DNA of 64,000 nt from Pseudomonas chlororaphis. GTDB taxonomy: Bacteria; Pseudomonadota; Gammaproteobacteria; Pseudomonadales; Pseudomonadaceae. The DNA lies in the NCBI RefSeq assembly GCF_000783395.1, contig NZ_JSFK01000002.1:1-64000 (forward strand), given 5' to 3'. This document shows positions 10,819-18,532 of this stretch, piece by piece. Each line of letters starts with the position of its first letter. Positions within the stretch are counted from its first letter, which is position 1. Both the position numbers and the translations under genes were made by a program. Under the pieces are notes generated by a model. The model saw only the letters and a list, made by a program, of their open reading frames with translations, ran no database searches and was not told where the DNA came from.

Positions 10819-11271
10819 ATGACAATCGAATGGGTCTGCAAACATCACAGTGATCTGGGCAAGGAACAGCTGTACGCGCTGTTGAAGCTGCGCTCGGACG
10901 TGTTCGTGGTTGAACAGAAATGCGCTTATCCGGACCTCGACGGTCAGGATCTGGAAGGCGATACCTATCACCTGATGGGTTGGGAAGATGATCAGTTGAT
11001 GGCCTACCTGCGCCTGCTGGATCCGGAATCCCAGGGTGGCGACGTGGTGATCGGCCGCGTGATTACTGCACCGCAGGGGCGCGGCAAAGGGCTCGGGCAC
11101 GAAATGATGGAGCAGGCGCTGAAACAGGCGGAGAAGCATTGGCCGCAAGTGCCGATCTATCTGTCGGCGCAGGCGCATTTGCAGGGGTATTACGGCAAGT
11201 ACGGGTTTGTTGTGGCGGGTGAAGAGTATCTGGAGGATGACATTCCGCATATCGGGATGCGTCGCGCCTGA
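10819..11271 (+). CDS. elaA: GNAT N-acetyltransferase, ElaA-like
   Basis: A 150-residue protein that closely follows E. coli ElaA: an N-terminal LYALLKLRSDVFVVEQKCAYPDLDG is typical. VIGRVITAPQGRGKGLGHEMM contains the acetyl-CoA binding Q/RxxGxG/A loop (QGRGKG). The C-terminal SAQAHLQGYYGKYGF is the usual GNAT closing strand and helix. The acceptor substrate is unknown. ATG 10819 has a weak ribosome site (AAGGAA at about 10807). The downstream gap carries a family D repeat. Confidence 0.85.
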   Translation: MTIEWVCKHHSDLGKEQLYALLKLRSDVFVVEQKCAYPDLDGQDLEGDTYHLMGWEDDQLMAYLRLLDPESQGGDVVIGRVITAPQGRGKGLGHEMMEQALKQAEKHWPQVPIYLSAQAHLQGYYGKYGFVVAGEEYLEDDIPHIGMRRA

Positions 11272-11275
11272 AAAG

Positions 11276-11452
11276 CCCACCCTAGCCCTCTCCCAAGGGG
11301 AGAGGGGACTGACCTTATCGTCTTGCGTCAGACATCGACCTGAAAAACCGCGTCGATTATGGATTCACAGCAATTCGCTCACGTCGGCGTATCTCTCCAA
11401 TATCCCCCAATCAGTCCCCTCTCCCTCCGGGAGAGGGTTAGGGTGAGGGGCT
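11276..11452. repeat. Composite palindromic repeat, family D (about 177 bp)
   Basis: The outer arms CCACCCTAGCCCTCTCCC and GGGAGAGGGTTAGGGTGAGG are inverted. Inside lie ACATCGACCTG, the segment GTCGATTATGGATTCACAG and GTCGGCGTA. The same internal words occur in the copies near 35.1 kb (inverted) and 59.7 kb. Confidence 0.85.
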
Positions 11453-11453
11453 C

Positions 11454-11750
11454 TTACGGATACTCAAGCACTGCCTTGATCTGCCGCAAATTACGCTCGA
11501 TCCACCCGCGATCAATCGCCCCCCACTCGCGAATCCGATAGCGCCCGGCATGGTTGCGCGCCCCCTCTTCCTGCTCGAATTCACAGACGATATCCAGATC
11601 CGCCAACGCCGCGATCGTGTCCTGCGCCGTGCGCCGGGGCATGCCGGTCACTTCGGTCAGCATCGGCACACTCGGCGCCAGACCGCTGTCGATCAGGTAC
11701 GCCACATACAAACGGCGGTAGAAACTGCTTTTGGTCTTGCTGACGTCCAT
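11454..11750 (-). CDS. Small winged helix-turn-helix protein
   Basis: A protein of 98 residues from ATG 11750, which follows AGGAAGG with 5-base spacing. A GTG two codons earlier overlaps that ribosome site and is less likely. The sequence LIDSGLAPSVPMLTEVTGMPRRTAQDTIAALADL reads as a winged helix-turn-helix DNA-binding domain. The last third (RNHAGRYRIREWGAIDRGWI) would form the wing and a final helix. It lies 24 bases downstream of the metallopeptidase gene on the same strand, so the two are probably cotranscribed. No ligand domain is visible, so I cannot name the regulon. Confidence 0.72.
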   Translation of the reverse strand: MDVSKTKSSFYRRLYVAYLIDSGLAPSVPMLTEVTGMPRRTAQDTIAALADLDIVCEFEQEEGARNHAGRYRIREWGAIDRGWIERNLRQIKAVLEYP

Positions 11751-11774
11751 CCACACCTTCCTGGTTGCGTACTG

Positions 11775-12269
11775 TTAAGCCTGCATATCCCGCCACGTCA
11801 GGTACACGCGCAGATCAAACTCGACCTGGTGATACCCCGGCAGCATGTGCTCGCACAATTTATAGAACGCCTTGTTGTGATCCGACTCCTTGAAGTGCGC
11901 CAGTTCATGCACCACGATCATTTTCAGAAAGTCCGGCGCGGCGTCCTTGAACAACGAGGCGATACGAATCTCTTTCTTGGCCTTGAGCTTGCCGCCCTGC
12001 ACCCGCGACACCGTGGTGTGCAGACCGAGGGCGCGGTGAGTCAGGTCGAGGCGGTTGTCGAACAACACCTTGTCGATGGCCGGGGCGTTGCGCAGGTACT
12101 CCTGCTTCAGGTCCAGCGCGTAGCTGTACAAGGCCTTGTCGCTCTGCACGTCGTGGCGCCCCGAATAGCGCTGATTGAGGTATTCGCCCAGCCGCCCTTC
12201 GGCGATCAGTTGGCGCACCTGATCCTGCAATTGCGCAGGATAGGCCTGGAGGTACTTCAACACAGTCAT
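11775..12269 (-). CDS. YgjP-like metallopeptidase (DUF45 family)
   Basis: A 164-residue protein from ATG 12269 (MTVLKYLQAYP). An upstream extension of 23 codons is possible but lacks support. The core VVHELAHFKESDHNKAFY carries HExxH plus a downstream His (HNKAFY), the zinc site of the YgjP/DUF45 group of M48-like peptidases. The usual N-terminal part (VSRVQGGKLKAKKEIRIA) is present. Cytoplasmic; natural substrate unknown. It precedes the winged-helix gene on the same strand. Confidence 0.8.
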   Translation of the reverse strand: MTVLKYLQAYPAQLQDQVRQLIAEGRLGEYLNQRYSGRHDVQSDKALYSYALDLKQEYLRNAPAIDKVLFDNRLDLTHRALGLHTTVSRVQGGKLKAKKEIRIASLFKDAAPDFLKMIVVHELAHFKESDHNKAFYKLCEHMLPGYHQVEFDLRVYLTWRDMQA

Positions 12270-12312
12270 GACGGGCGACACGGTTCGAAAAAGGTCCGCC
12301 AGTGTAGCGAAT

Positions 12313-14436
12313 TCAAACGGGCAGCGCGCTCCAGTCAAACGGCTCGGCGAAGCTGACCGCGTCCTCGGCGATCAATGGCCGCGCGACGAGGAAGCCTTGC
12401 ACGTACTCGCAGCCGTGGGCTTGCAGCCATTGGTATTGCTCGATGGTTTCAACGCCCTCGGCGATCACCAGCAAACCGTATTGCTTGCACAGACTGATCA
12501 CCGTGCTGACCAGTGAGGCGTCCCGCTTGGAGTCCGGCAATCGCGCGATGAGATGGCGATCGAGTTTTAGGGTATCGAGTTCCAGATCACGCAGATGCGC
12601 CAACGAACACGGCCCCGAACCGAAGTCATCCAGCGCCACGCGCACACCGAGATTGCGCAGCAAACGCAGTTGTTTGCGGGTTTCGTCGGGGTTTTGCATC
12701 AGCGCTTCTTCGGTGACTTCGACCTCCAGCTGCCGGGGCTGCAAGGCGTGTCGCTCCATGACCTGACGCAACTCGGTGACCAGATTCGGCAGGCTGAACT
12801 GGGTGTTGCTCAAACTCACGCCGAGCACCAGATCTTCGGCAAACAGGGTTTCCCAGGCTTTGCGCTGGCCGGCGCCGCGATGATAGATCCAGCTGCCGAG
12901 GCGACTGATCAACCGCGCCTCCTCCAACAGCGGCAGAAACAGCCCCGGCGGCACATCGCCGACACTCGGGTGTTGCCAGCGCAACAACGCTTCAAAGCCA
13001 CGAATCTGGCCCGTGTCGATAGCCACTTGCGGTTGATAGACCAGATTGAAATCGCGATTCTCGATGGCGGCACGCACGCTCTCTTCGAGCATCAACCGAG
13101 AGCGCGCCCGGCCATTCATTTCATGATCGTAGAAACGATATTGCTGACGTCCGGCACGTTTGGCCTCGTACATGGCGATGTCGGAAGCACGCAGCAATCC
13201 GTCGAGGTTCGAGCCGCAGTCCGGGTAAGTGGCGATGCCGATGCTGGCGCCGAGGGCGATGTCCAACCCCTCGATCTGCTGACAGATCGACACCCGCTCG
13301 ATGAGTTTCTCGGCAATCTTCGCCGCTTGCTCGGGAAACTCCAGATCCAGCAGCGCGGTAAATTCATCGCCGCCCATGCGCGCCAGAATGTCGAACGGTC
13401 GCAGACAGGCTTTCAATTGCTCGGAGACCCAGCGCAACACCCGGTCGCCGGCATCGTGCCCGAGGGAATCGTTGACCCGTTTGAAGCCGTCGAGGTCCAG
13501 ATACAGCAACACCCAACTGCTATCACTGCGCTCACCACGCAACAGCAGGTTTTCAACGGTCTGGTAAAACCCGCGCCGGTTGAGCAACCCGGTCAGTGGA
13601 TCGGTCACCGCCTGGAATTCGAGTTGCTGGTGCAAGTGGCGCACCACCGACATGTCCAGCACGGTCACCACCATCGCATGCTGCTCGGCGGGCAACGCCG
13701 CACAGGACAGCGCCACCGGCACCTGCTGACCGGGCGCCGTACGCAGTAAGGCGTCATGCAGTCTTAGCGTCTCGCCACGCTTGTAGCTGGCATAAAACTC
13801 GGAATTAGCCCACAGCGGAATGTGCGGCTTCTGTAGAAAATCGAGAAACTCCTTATCTTCCAGCTCCTTCACCGGCGCATTCAACAACCGCGAAATCGCC
13901 GGATTGGCAAAGCGAATCAAACCGTCTTCGCCCACCACCAGAATGCCTTCAGCCGCGTTATCCAACACCGAGGCATTGAACGCGCGCGCCACTTCCAGGT
14001 CATGACTCAAGCGCTGCAAGGCACGGCGATTACGCTGGTGTTCCAGCAACGCCTGCACCTTGGGCTTGAGGATCTGCGGGTCGAACGGCTTGAACAGGTA
14101 ATCCACCGCGCCACTGGCGTAGCCCTTGATCACGGCGTCCTGGGATTGCTCGTTGGCGGTCAGAAAGATAATCGGCGTCAGGCGCGTGCGTTGGCTGCCA
14201 CGCATCAGGCGCGCGACTTCAAAGCCGTCCATGCCCGGCATCTGCACGTCCAGCAGCACCAGGTCAACGTCGTGGGAGAGCAGAATATTGAGCGCTTCGA
14301 AACCTGAGGCTGCGGTGAGGACGTGCCAATCCTGGCGCTGCAGCAACGCGCGCATGCTGATCAGATTTTCAGGGTAATCATCAACGATCAAAAGGACAGA
14401 GCTGCCTTCACCTGGCGGGGGTTGCGCGCATTCCAT
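12313..14436 (-). CDS. Response regulator with PAS, GGDEF and EAL domains
   Basis: A 707-residue cyclic-di-GMP signalling protein from ATG 14436; a frame extends 22 codons further upstream. The domains in order are a receiver (LLIVDDYPENL; phospho-acceptor in LVLLDVQMPGMDGFEV; Lys in LFKPFDPQ), a PAS domain (about residues 150-260), and GGDEF (DPLTGLLNRRGFY; intact GGDEF in ARMGGDEFTALL). Last is EAL (intact FEALLRWQHP; ALDDFGSG; LDRHLI; VIAEGVET). Both catalytic signatures look intact, so it could make or degrade c-di-GMP. In such fusions often only one activity dominates. No histidine kinase is adjacent, so it is an orphan regulator. Confidence 0.9.
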   Translation of the reverse strand: MECAQPPPGEGSSVLLIVDDYPENLISMRALLQRQDWHVLTAASGFEALNILLSHDVDLVLLDVQMPGMDGFEVARLMRGSQRTRLTPIIFLTANEQSQDAVIKGYASGAVDYLFKPFDPQILKPKVQALLEHQRNRRALQRLSHDLEVARAFNASVLDNAAEGILVVGEDGLIRFANPAISRLLNAPVKELEDKEFLDFLQKPHIPLWANSEFYASYKRGETLRLHDALLRTAPGQQVPVALSCAALPAEQHAMVVTVLDMSVVRHLHQQLEFQAVTDPLTGLLNRRGFYQTVENLLLRGERSDSSWVLLYLDLDGFKRVNDSLGHDAGDRVLRWVSEQLKACLRPFDILARMGGDEFTALLDLEFPEQAAKIAEKLIERVSICQQIEGLDIALGASIGIATYPDCGSNLDGLLRASDIAMYEAKRAGRQQYRFYDHEMNGRARSRLMLEESVRAAIENRDFNLVYQPQVAIDTGQIRGFEALLRWQHPSVGDVPPGLFLPLLEEARLISRLGSWIYHRGAGQRKAWETLFAEDLVLGVSLSNTQFSLPNLVTELRQVMERHALQPRQLEVEVTEEALMQNPDETRKQLRLLRNLGVRVALDDFGSGPCSLAHLRDLELDTLKLDRHLIARLPDSKRDASLVSTVISLCKQYGLLVIAEGVETIEQYQWLQAHGCEYVQGFLVARPLIAEDAVSFAEPFDWSALPV

Positions 14437-14757
14437 GCTGCTTCTCTTGTCGGGGCTTTTGGTCGGTTTCCGGTAAAAACCGCACACATACTGAGCCTTC
14501 ACTCTAGTACTGGATCCAAGAAAGCAGAAGCTGTCATCAGGCCATCATTTAACCAAAGCGTGAATTTGCCGACTAACGGTCACCGCTGAAGCCCCCGGAA
14601 ACCGGCAGAGATGGCATTTCGACAGGATGTTGACGTCAATCATCTGCCAAACGGGCGTTAACAAATTTTCCCTCTACGCTTATAAAGGCCGCCCCAAAAC
14701 GTGCGGGCTAGAGCTTCTGGCACGTACGTGCAGTGAAACTTGAGTGGAAGAACCGAC
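14437..14757. other. Intergenic region upstream of the alginate lyase
   Basis: About 320 bases between the divergent GGDEF-EAL and lyase genes. Two landmarks are visible: a TGACGTCA palindrome near 14630 and an AT-rich CTTATAAAG segment near 14680 that could be a -10 region. No convincing promoter pair or coding frame was found. Confidence 0.5.
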
Positions 14758-15426
14758 ATGATCGATCTCGCAACCTGGAACCTCAGCGTTCCCGTTGGCA
14801 GCCCGCCATACACCGTCGAAACCTCAAAACTGGTGAACGGCTTCAAAGATCAGTACTTCCATTCCGACACCGGCACCTTGTTCTTCTGGTCACCGGTTAC
14901 CGGGTCAAAAACCGAAAACGCCATTTATCCGCGCACCGAACTGCGCGAAACCTACAGCAACGGCACGCTGCGCAACTGGTATTACCCGGATGCCGACAAC
15001 CTGCTGCGGGCGACCCTCACGGTTAACAAAGTGCCGAGTTCCGGCAAGATCGTCATCGGCCAGATCCATGCTTATGAAAGCCAGAAGCCGATGGTCAAAC
15101 TCGAATACCAGTACAAGACAAAAACCGAAACCGGCAACCTGGTGATCAAGGTGCGCATGCATCCGGATGACGACGAAAGCCGCGTCATCACCCTGGCGAC
15201 CGGGATCAAACTGGATCGCGAATTCAACTACCTTATTCACCTGAGTCCTGGCGGTGCGTTGGGTGTCAGTGCGGCGGGTTATCAGTGGGATTCACAGATC
15301 AGCGCGACGTGGCGGAATAAGCCGCTGTATTTCAAGGCCGGGGTTTATGTGCAGGACAACACCGGGTATACGAGTGAGGGTGGGCAGGTGACCTTCAGCA
15401 AGCTTGATATTGATCATGACAAATAA
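14758..15426 (+). CDS. Polysaccharide lyase family 7, probable alginate lyase
   Basis: A 222-residue protein from ATG 14758, preceded by GGAAG at 14745-14749. The TTG at 14740 is an alternative start but would overlap that ribosome site. The three PL7 signatures are all visible: RTELRE, IGQIH and YFKAGVYVQ. These form the catalytic cleft that cleaves alginate by beta-elimination. There is no signal peptide, and its size matches the small single-domain PL7 enzyme known from P. aeruginosa (PA1167 type). It opens the accessory region and has no transporter or other alginate gene beside it. It may act on intracellular oligomers or be released on lysis. Confidence 0.88.
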   Translation: MIDLATWNLSVPVGSPPYTVETSKLVNGFKDQYFHSDTGTLFFWSPVTGSKTENAIYPRTELRETYSNGTLRNWYYPDADNLLRATLTVNKVPSSGKIVIGQIHAYESQKPMVKLEYQYKTKTETGNLVIKVRMHPDDDESRVITLATGIKLDREFNYLIHLSPGGALGVSAAGYQWDSQISATWRNKPLYFKAGVYVQDNTGYTSEGGQVTFSKLDIDHDK

Positions 15427-15529
15427 CAGGGCACTTAACTGAGCATCAATGATCGATGATCATAGAATAAAAATCGGCAGACTTTTGGAAGTCTGCCGCA
15501 TGACACTGATATCGCATCAAAGACTAAGA

Positions 15530-15931
15530 TCAACCACTTTTAAAATCAAACATCGCAATCAAAGAGAAAGCTTTTTCTTCAGCACAATAGATCACACCTT
15601 TCGGATAATCTCCGCCTCGCTCCAAACAAACAAAGCCTTTGGCACTCCTTGAATTATCAATCCCGTCCAACTCCAGTTGCACGTGGGCAACTGTGCCGGG
15701 GCCACCCAGACTGTGCGGCACGTTAAGCGAAAGTTTTTTGTCGAAGCCGGAACCAATATAGAACTCATTCCTGCCTAAATACTGAAAAAATTTAAATCTA
15801 AAATATTCTCCATTGTGTTCCAAAAACTCTCTACCACGAATTGAGACGGTAAAGCTTTCCCCCCCGGGAATTGCCAGAAACATTTGTACGTCACCAACAC
15901 CAACACTGGTAACTCTTTTGTCCTTTTGCAT
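15530..15931 (-). CDS. Hypothetical protein, orphan, AT-rich
   Basis: I do not recognise this protein. With the ATG at 15931, preceded by AGGATGG, it has 133 residues; ATG 15940 or a start at 15991 is possible. It has no signal peptide and alternates short polar and hydrophobic stretches (MFLAIPGGESFTVSIRGREF, KKLSLNVPHSLGG, HVQLELDGIDN). This suggests an all-beta fold. Codon use is more AT-rich than the core genes around it, as expected for acquired DNA. It stands alone between the lyase and the structured leader. Confidence 0.6.
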   Translation of the reverse strand: MQKDKRVTSVGVGDVQMFLAIPGGESFTVSIRGREFLEHNGEYFRFKFFQYLGRNEFYIGSGFDKKLSLNVPHSLGGPGTVAHVQLELDGIDNSRSAKGFVCLERGGDYPKGVIYCAEEKAFSLIAMFDFKSG

Positions 15932-16170
15932 TTTTTCCATCCTGAAAGATAACTGAGCGCCCAAGATAGATCGCCAATGAACTTTCCACACCTGTAAGAT
16001 CTGACAGGTTTTTATACCTAAAAAATATAGTCAGAGTCTTTTTTAGGAACTTATTCAACAAACCTGATCAGTTATCCAGCCAAAAGCTGGATACTTGGAC
16101 GAACGCTCTCAAATTCGGATTACACCCAGGCAGACGCTTTATTTAAACGACACGTTTAATTTCCTCGACC
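15932..16170. other. AT-rich intergenic stretch with three hairpins
   Basis: It contains ACCTGT/ACAGGT (15990-15995 and 16004-16009) followed by five T, terminator-like on the plus strand. It also has a perfect 8-bp hairpin TATCCAGC/GCTGGATA at 16073-16093, and the palindrome TTAAACG-ACA-CGTTTAA at 16143-16159. The last could be an operator for the following leader. No coding frame is visible. Confidence 0.5.
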
Positions 16171-16484
16171 GTTACTTCCGGATGCCTACAACACCTTGCG
16201 TCGTTGCCTACCACTACGCCAGAATCCGCCGGCTTGTGCGCCTGGCGGGCCATCGGTAACTTGATTCGCGTCACTGATTTCCAGTGATCGGGTTTAGTAG
16301 CCCGAGGTTACGCGATGCGCATTGGCACCATTCAGTCGGGCATAACCCGCGCTTGATGGCAGCTGTACGCAGGGCGCCTTCGGGTGCGCCGGTCGCGTCT
16401 CCCCGGTCTACTAACCTGCGTTCAGCTGCCACCCTTTTCGTTTAGTAGCGATCCGGTGTCGGCTCCATTTACCGGAGACGAAAC
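16171..16484 (+). promoter_or_regulatory. Structured 314-nt leader RNA of the DUF6124-type gene, copy 1
   Basis: Homologous along its length to 60226-60540 (minus strand), also directly upstream of a DUF6124-type gene. The hairpins in order are: TCACTG/CAGTGA (16271-16287); CGGG-TTTAGTAG-CCCG (16289-16304); a TTCG-loop hairpin (TTCG at 16379-16382); GGT-CTACTA-ACC (16405-16416); TCG-TTTAGTAG-CGA (16438-16451); and CCGGT/ACCGG (16453-16475), whose 3' arm runs into the ribosome site GGAG (16474-16477). The loop CTACTA can pair with either TTTAGTAG loop. In copy 2 the loops read TTTAGCAG, CTGCTA and TTTAGCAG, a coordinated change. This suggests loop-loop contacts controlling translation or transcription. 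The function is inferred. Confidence 0.7.
16196..16264 (+). CDS. Candidate conserved leader peptide (22 codons)
   Basis: The frame TTG 16196 to TGA 16264 reads LRRCLPLRQNPPACAPGG..VT. The second leader copy has LRRCLRMHQNPPACAP....VT ending at the same TGA, with synonymous changes at CGT CGT versus CGC CGC. No ATG start is visible in this copy, and a second frame (ATG 16182, ending TAA 16257) is also open. Translation is therefore unproven. Confidence 0.3.
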   Translation: MRRCLPLRQNPPACAPGGPSVT

Positions 16485-16847
16485 ATGATCAAATCAACGC
16501 CACACCCGCCAGAAACAGATCCTGCATCCCCCTACGAATCCCTCGACTCAAAAAAACTAAACGACGCCGCCGAGCGCGCCCTCGACCATTACCTCAAACC
16601 GTCCGCCTTCATCATGGCCAGCACACACAAACCCGAACCCATGTACCTCGCCAACCCGAAGTACAACACCGAATCCCTGCTGGCCAACGCCAGCGAAACC
16701 TTGGGTTCTGCCAGCGAAATGCTCAACAACTTCGCCGCCATGCTCGACACCTCACACCGCAAGACCGCGCTAGGCATCGCGCAAGTGGTCATGCTCGGCG
16801 AACTGGCAGTGAATCAGGCACTGGATCATGTCGAGCTAAAGGAATAA
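16485..16847 (+). CDS. DUF6124-type small protein, paralogue 1
   Basis: A 120-residue protein of the small Pseudomonas family I recall as DUF6124. The N-terminus is proline-rich (MIKSTPHPPETDPASPYES), followed by LDSKKLNDAAERALDHYL. A helical C-terminal half follows (ESLLANASETLGSASEMLNNFAAMLDTSHRKTALGIAQVVM, shown in part). It shares this plan and much sequence with the gene at 59860-60225. No signal peptide, membrane segment or catalytic motif is seen, and its role is unknown. The start is fixed by GGAGA at 16474-16478. A strong terminator follows, so this is a single-gene unit with a long leader. Confidence 0.8.
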   Translation: MIKSTPHPPETDPASPYESLDSKKLNDAAERALDHYLKPSAFIMASTHKPEPMYLANPKYNTESLLANASETLGSASEMLNNFAAMLDTSHRKTALGIAQVVMLGELAVNQALDHVELKE

Positions 16848-16855
16848 CCGACCAC

Positions 16856-16884
16856 AAAAAAACCCGCCTTATGGCGGGTTTCTT
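16856..16884 (+). terminator. Rho-independent terminator
   Basis: The stem AACCCGCC/GGCGGGTT (16861-16880) with a TTAT loop is preceded by A-rich and followed by TTCTT sequence. It lies just after the DUF6124-type gene. Confidence 0.85.
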
Positions 16885-16912
16885 AGCTCAAATGGATTAA
16901 ATGTTCTGCATA

Positions 16913-16948
16913 CGCTACATTGACATCAAAATGTTACGGTAGCGCAAC
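16913..16948 (+). promoter_or_regulatory. Inverted repeat, probable HipB operator
   Basis: CGCTAC (16913-16918) and GTAGCG (16939-16944) are exact inverted repeats, with ACAT/ATGT (16918-16921 area and 16931-16934) inside. The repeat lies immediately upstream of the hipB ATG (16949). HipB-type antitoxins autorepress through such palindromes. A possible -35 TTGACA (16920-16925) lies within it. Confidence 0.55.
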
Positions 16949-17200
16949 ATGGATTACTCTCTTTTAATTACCCGTCTCGGCATTCAATTACGTGAAAAAC
17001 GTATAAATCGTGGCCTGACGCAGGCTCAGCTTGCCGATCTGGCGGGACTGACGCGATACAAAGTCATCGCGGTGGAGAAAGGCACCCTTTCTGTCGGCAT
17101 GATCGCTTACGCACGCGTTTTGGCTGCTTTGGACTGTGAACTCTCGGTGGTTCCAGCAACGATGCCAACCCTTGAAGAGCTTGGAGATTTATTCGAATGA
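16949..17200 (+). CDS. hipB: HipB-like antitoxin, XRE family
   Basis: An 83-residue protein with a Cro/C1-type helix-turn-helix (RGLTQAQLADLAGLTRYKVIAVEKG, residues about 21-45; shown in part: LTQAQLADLAGL). It is the DNA-binding antitoxin of a HipBA pair. It should bind its own operator and inhibit the HipA kinase. The stop TGA overlaps the hipA ATG (ATGA at 17197-17200), the usual coupling of such pairs. The length is like E. coli HipB (88). The immediate leader is very short, so the message may be nearly leaderless or start within the inverted repeat. Confidence 0.85.
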   Translation: MDYSLLITRLGIQLREKRINRGLTQAQLADLAGLTRYKVIAVEKGTLSVGMIAYARVLAALDCELSVVPATMPTLEELGDLFE

Positions 17201-18396
17201 AAATGGCCTCTCTTCAAGTCAGCACCCCTGAAGGTAATAGCGGCAGACTGTTCAGCGATGCCGATGATTTCACTTTCCGTTATCACGAAGATGCATCGCC
17301 ACAAATGGCGATCAGCCTCTCGATGCCTGTACGACATGACGACTTTCGTCGGCGTGAGTTGCACCCTGTTTTTCAAATGAACCTACCAGAAGGCTACGTA
17401 CTGGAGCAGTTGCGCAACCGCTTGGCAAAGACTGTGAACGTCGACCCAATGCTGCTACTGGCGCTTTCCGGCAGTACATCGCCCATTGGCAGGGTTCATG
17501 TACGCTCTGAAACCGTTGATGCATTGTTGCAGGCGCAAGAATTTCCGGGAGAAAAACTCGAAGAGATTCTCACGTGGGACGGTACGGAAGATATCTTCGC
17601 CGACATGCTTGATCGCTACATCCTGCGGGCAGGCATTTCAGGTGTTCAACCCAAGTTGCTGGTGCCGGAGCGGCAAGAAATAGCATTGCCGAGAGTGACA
17701 TCCAAAACCTCGGATCTGATCATCAAGAGTGGCAGAGACGAATTTCCGGGCCTGGCGATCAACGAATTCCTTTGCATGTCCATGGCGAAAGAGGCGGGTA
17801 TTCCCGTCCCACCGTTTTACCTTTCCGACAACGCCAAGCTGTTTGTCATGCGTCGATTTGACCGCGACGACCAACTCAAGCCGATTGGGTTTGAAGACAT
17901 GGCGGTGCTGATGGGGCTGTCGGCTAATCAGAAGTACAGCAAAAGTTATGCGGCAATCGCGAAGGCTATCCGAGTGTTTTGCCCGGCGAAACACTTGCGT
18001 ACGTCGCTTGATCAACTCTTCGATAGCGTTGCCCTGAGTTGCATCGTTGGGAATGGCGACGCTCATTTGAAAAACTTCGGATTGCTCTATTCCGAACCGA
18101 CGCGACGCAATGCGCATCTGGCGCCGGCTTACGACATCGTCAACACCACGGCCTATATTCCAGAAGATGTTCTGGCATTGGATCTGGCGGGTAACAAGTC
18201 AATGTTCGCCTCACGACAAGGGCTCCTGGAATTTGCCCACACCTGTGAAATCGACCAACCCAAGGAGCGCATTCAGCATCTGCTCGCCTCGGTTGAAGCC
18301 GTGCTCAAACGCTATCCTCAATATCGCGAACAGGCGCCTCATGTGATCAACGCCATTGAGCACGCGGCAGCGCCATTTTCTTTGACTTTTGGATAG
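17197..18396 (+). CDS. hipA: HipA-like serine/threonine kinase toxin
   Basis: A 399-residue protein (E. coli HipA has 440). The N-terminal HipA domain includes VFQMNLPEGYVLEQLR. AGISGVQPKLLVPE is the flexible P-loop region that is autophosphorylated in HipA. FVMRRFDRD follows, then the catalytic segment VGNGDAHLKNFGLLY with the active Asp, and APAYDIVNT with the Mg-binding Asp. All key residues appear intact, so it should be active. E. coli HipA phosphorylates GltX and induces persistence; the target here is untested. It is translationally coupled to hipB and sits in an accessory region. Confidence 0.87.
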   Translation: MKMASLQVSTPEGNSGRLFSDADDFTFRYHEDASPQMAISLSMPVRHDDFRRRELHPVFQMNLPEGYVLEQLRNRLAKTVNVDPMLLLALSGSTSPIGRVHVRSETVDALLQAQEFPGEKLEEILTWDGTEDIFADMLDRYILRAGISGVQPKLLVPERQEIALPRVTSKTSDLIIKSGRDEFPGLAINEFLCMSMAKEAGIPVPPFYLSDNAKLFVMRRFDRDDQLKPIGFEDMAVLMGLSANQKYSKSYAAIAKAIRVFCPAKHLRTSLDQLFDSVALSCIVGNGDAHLKNFGLLYSEPTRRNAHLAPAYDIVNTTAYIPEDVLALDLAGNKSMFASRQGLLEFAHTCEIDQPKERIQHLLASVEAVLKRYPQYREQAPHVINAIEHAAAPFSLTFG

Positions 18397-18423
18397 CGTC
18401 GTTACCACGAGAAATCACCGCGC

Positions 18424-18532
18424 AGAAAAAACCGCCTCACGGCAGTTTTTTTGAATCAGAAGTTTAACTGCTCAAGCTTTTAACCTTAGCCTTGAAGCCC
18501 CCCTTCAGACAACACTGATACATCGCTTTCAT
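18424..18532 (-). pseudogene. Decayed duplicate of the fba 3' end and terminator
   Basis: This segment aligns in the same orientation with 19107-19217, which holds the fba terminator and last codons. Shared words are CCGCCTCACGGC, TTAACCTTAGC, CCTTCAGA.AAC.CTGATACATCGCTT. Read on the minus strand it gives AMYQ-like residues, then CLKGGFKAKVK, a corrupted version of the FbaA end [12 protein letters not shown]. The two copies bracket about 575 bp containing the broken gene below. Confidence 0.75.
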
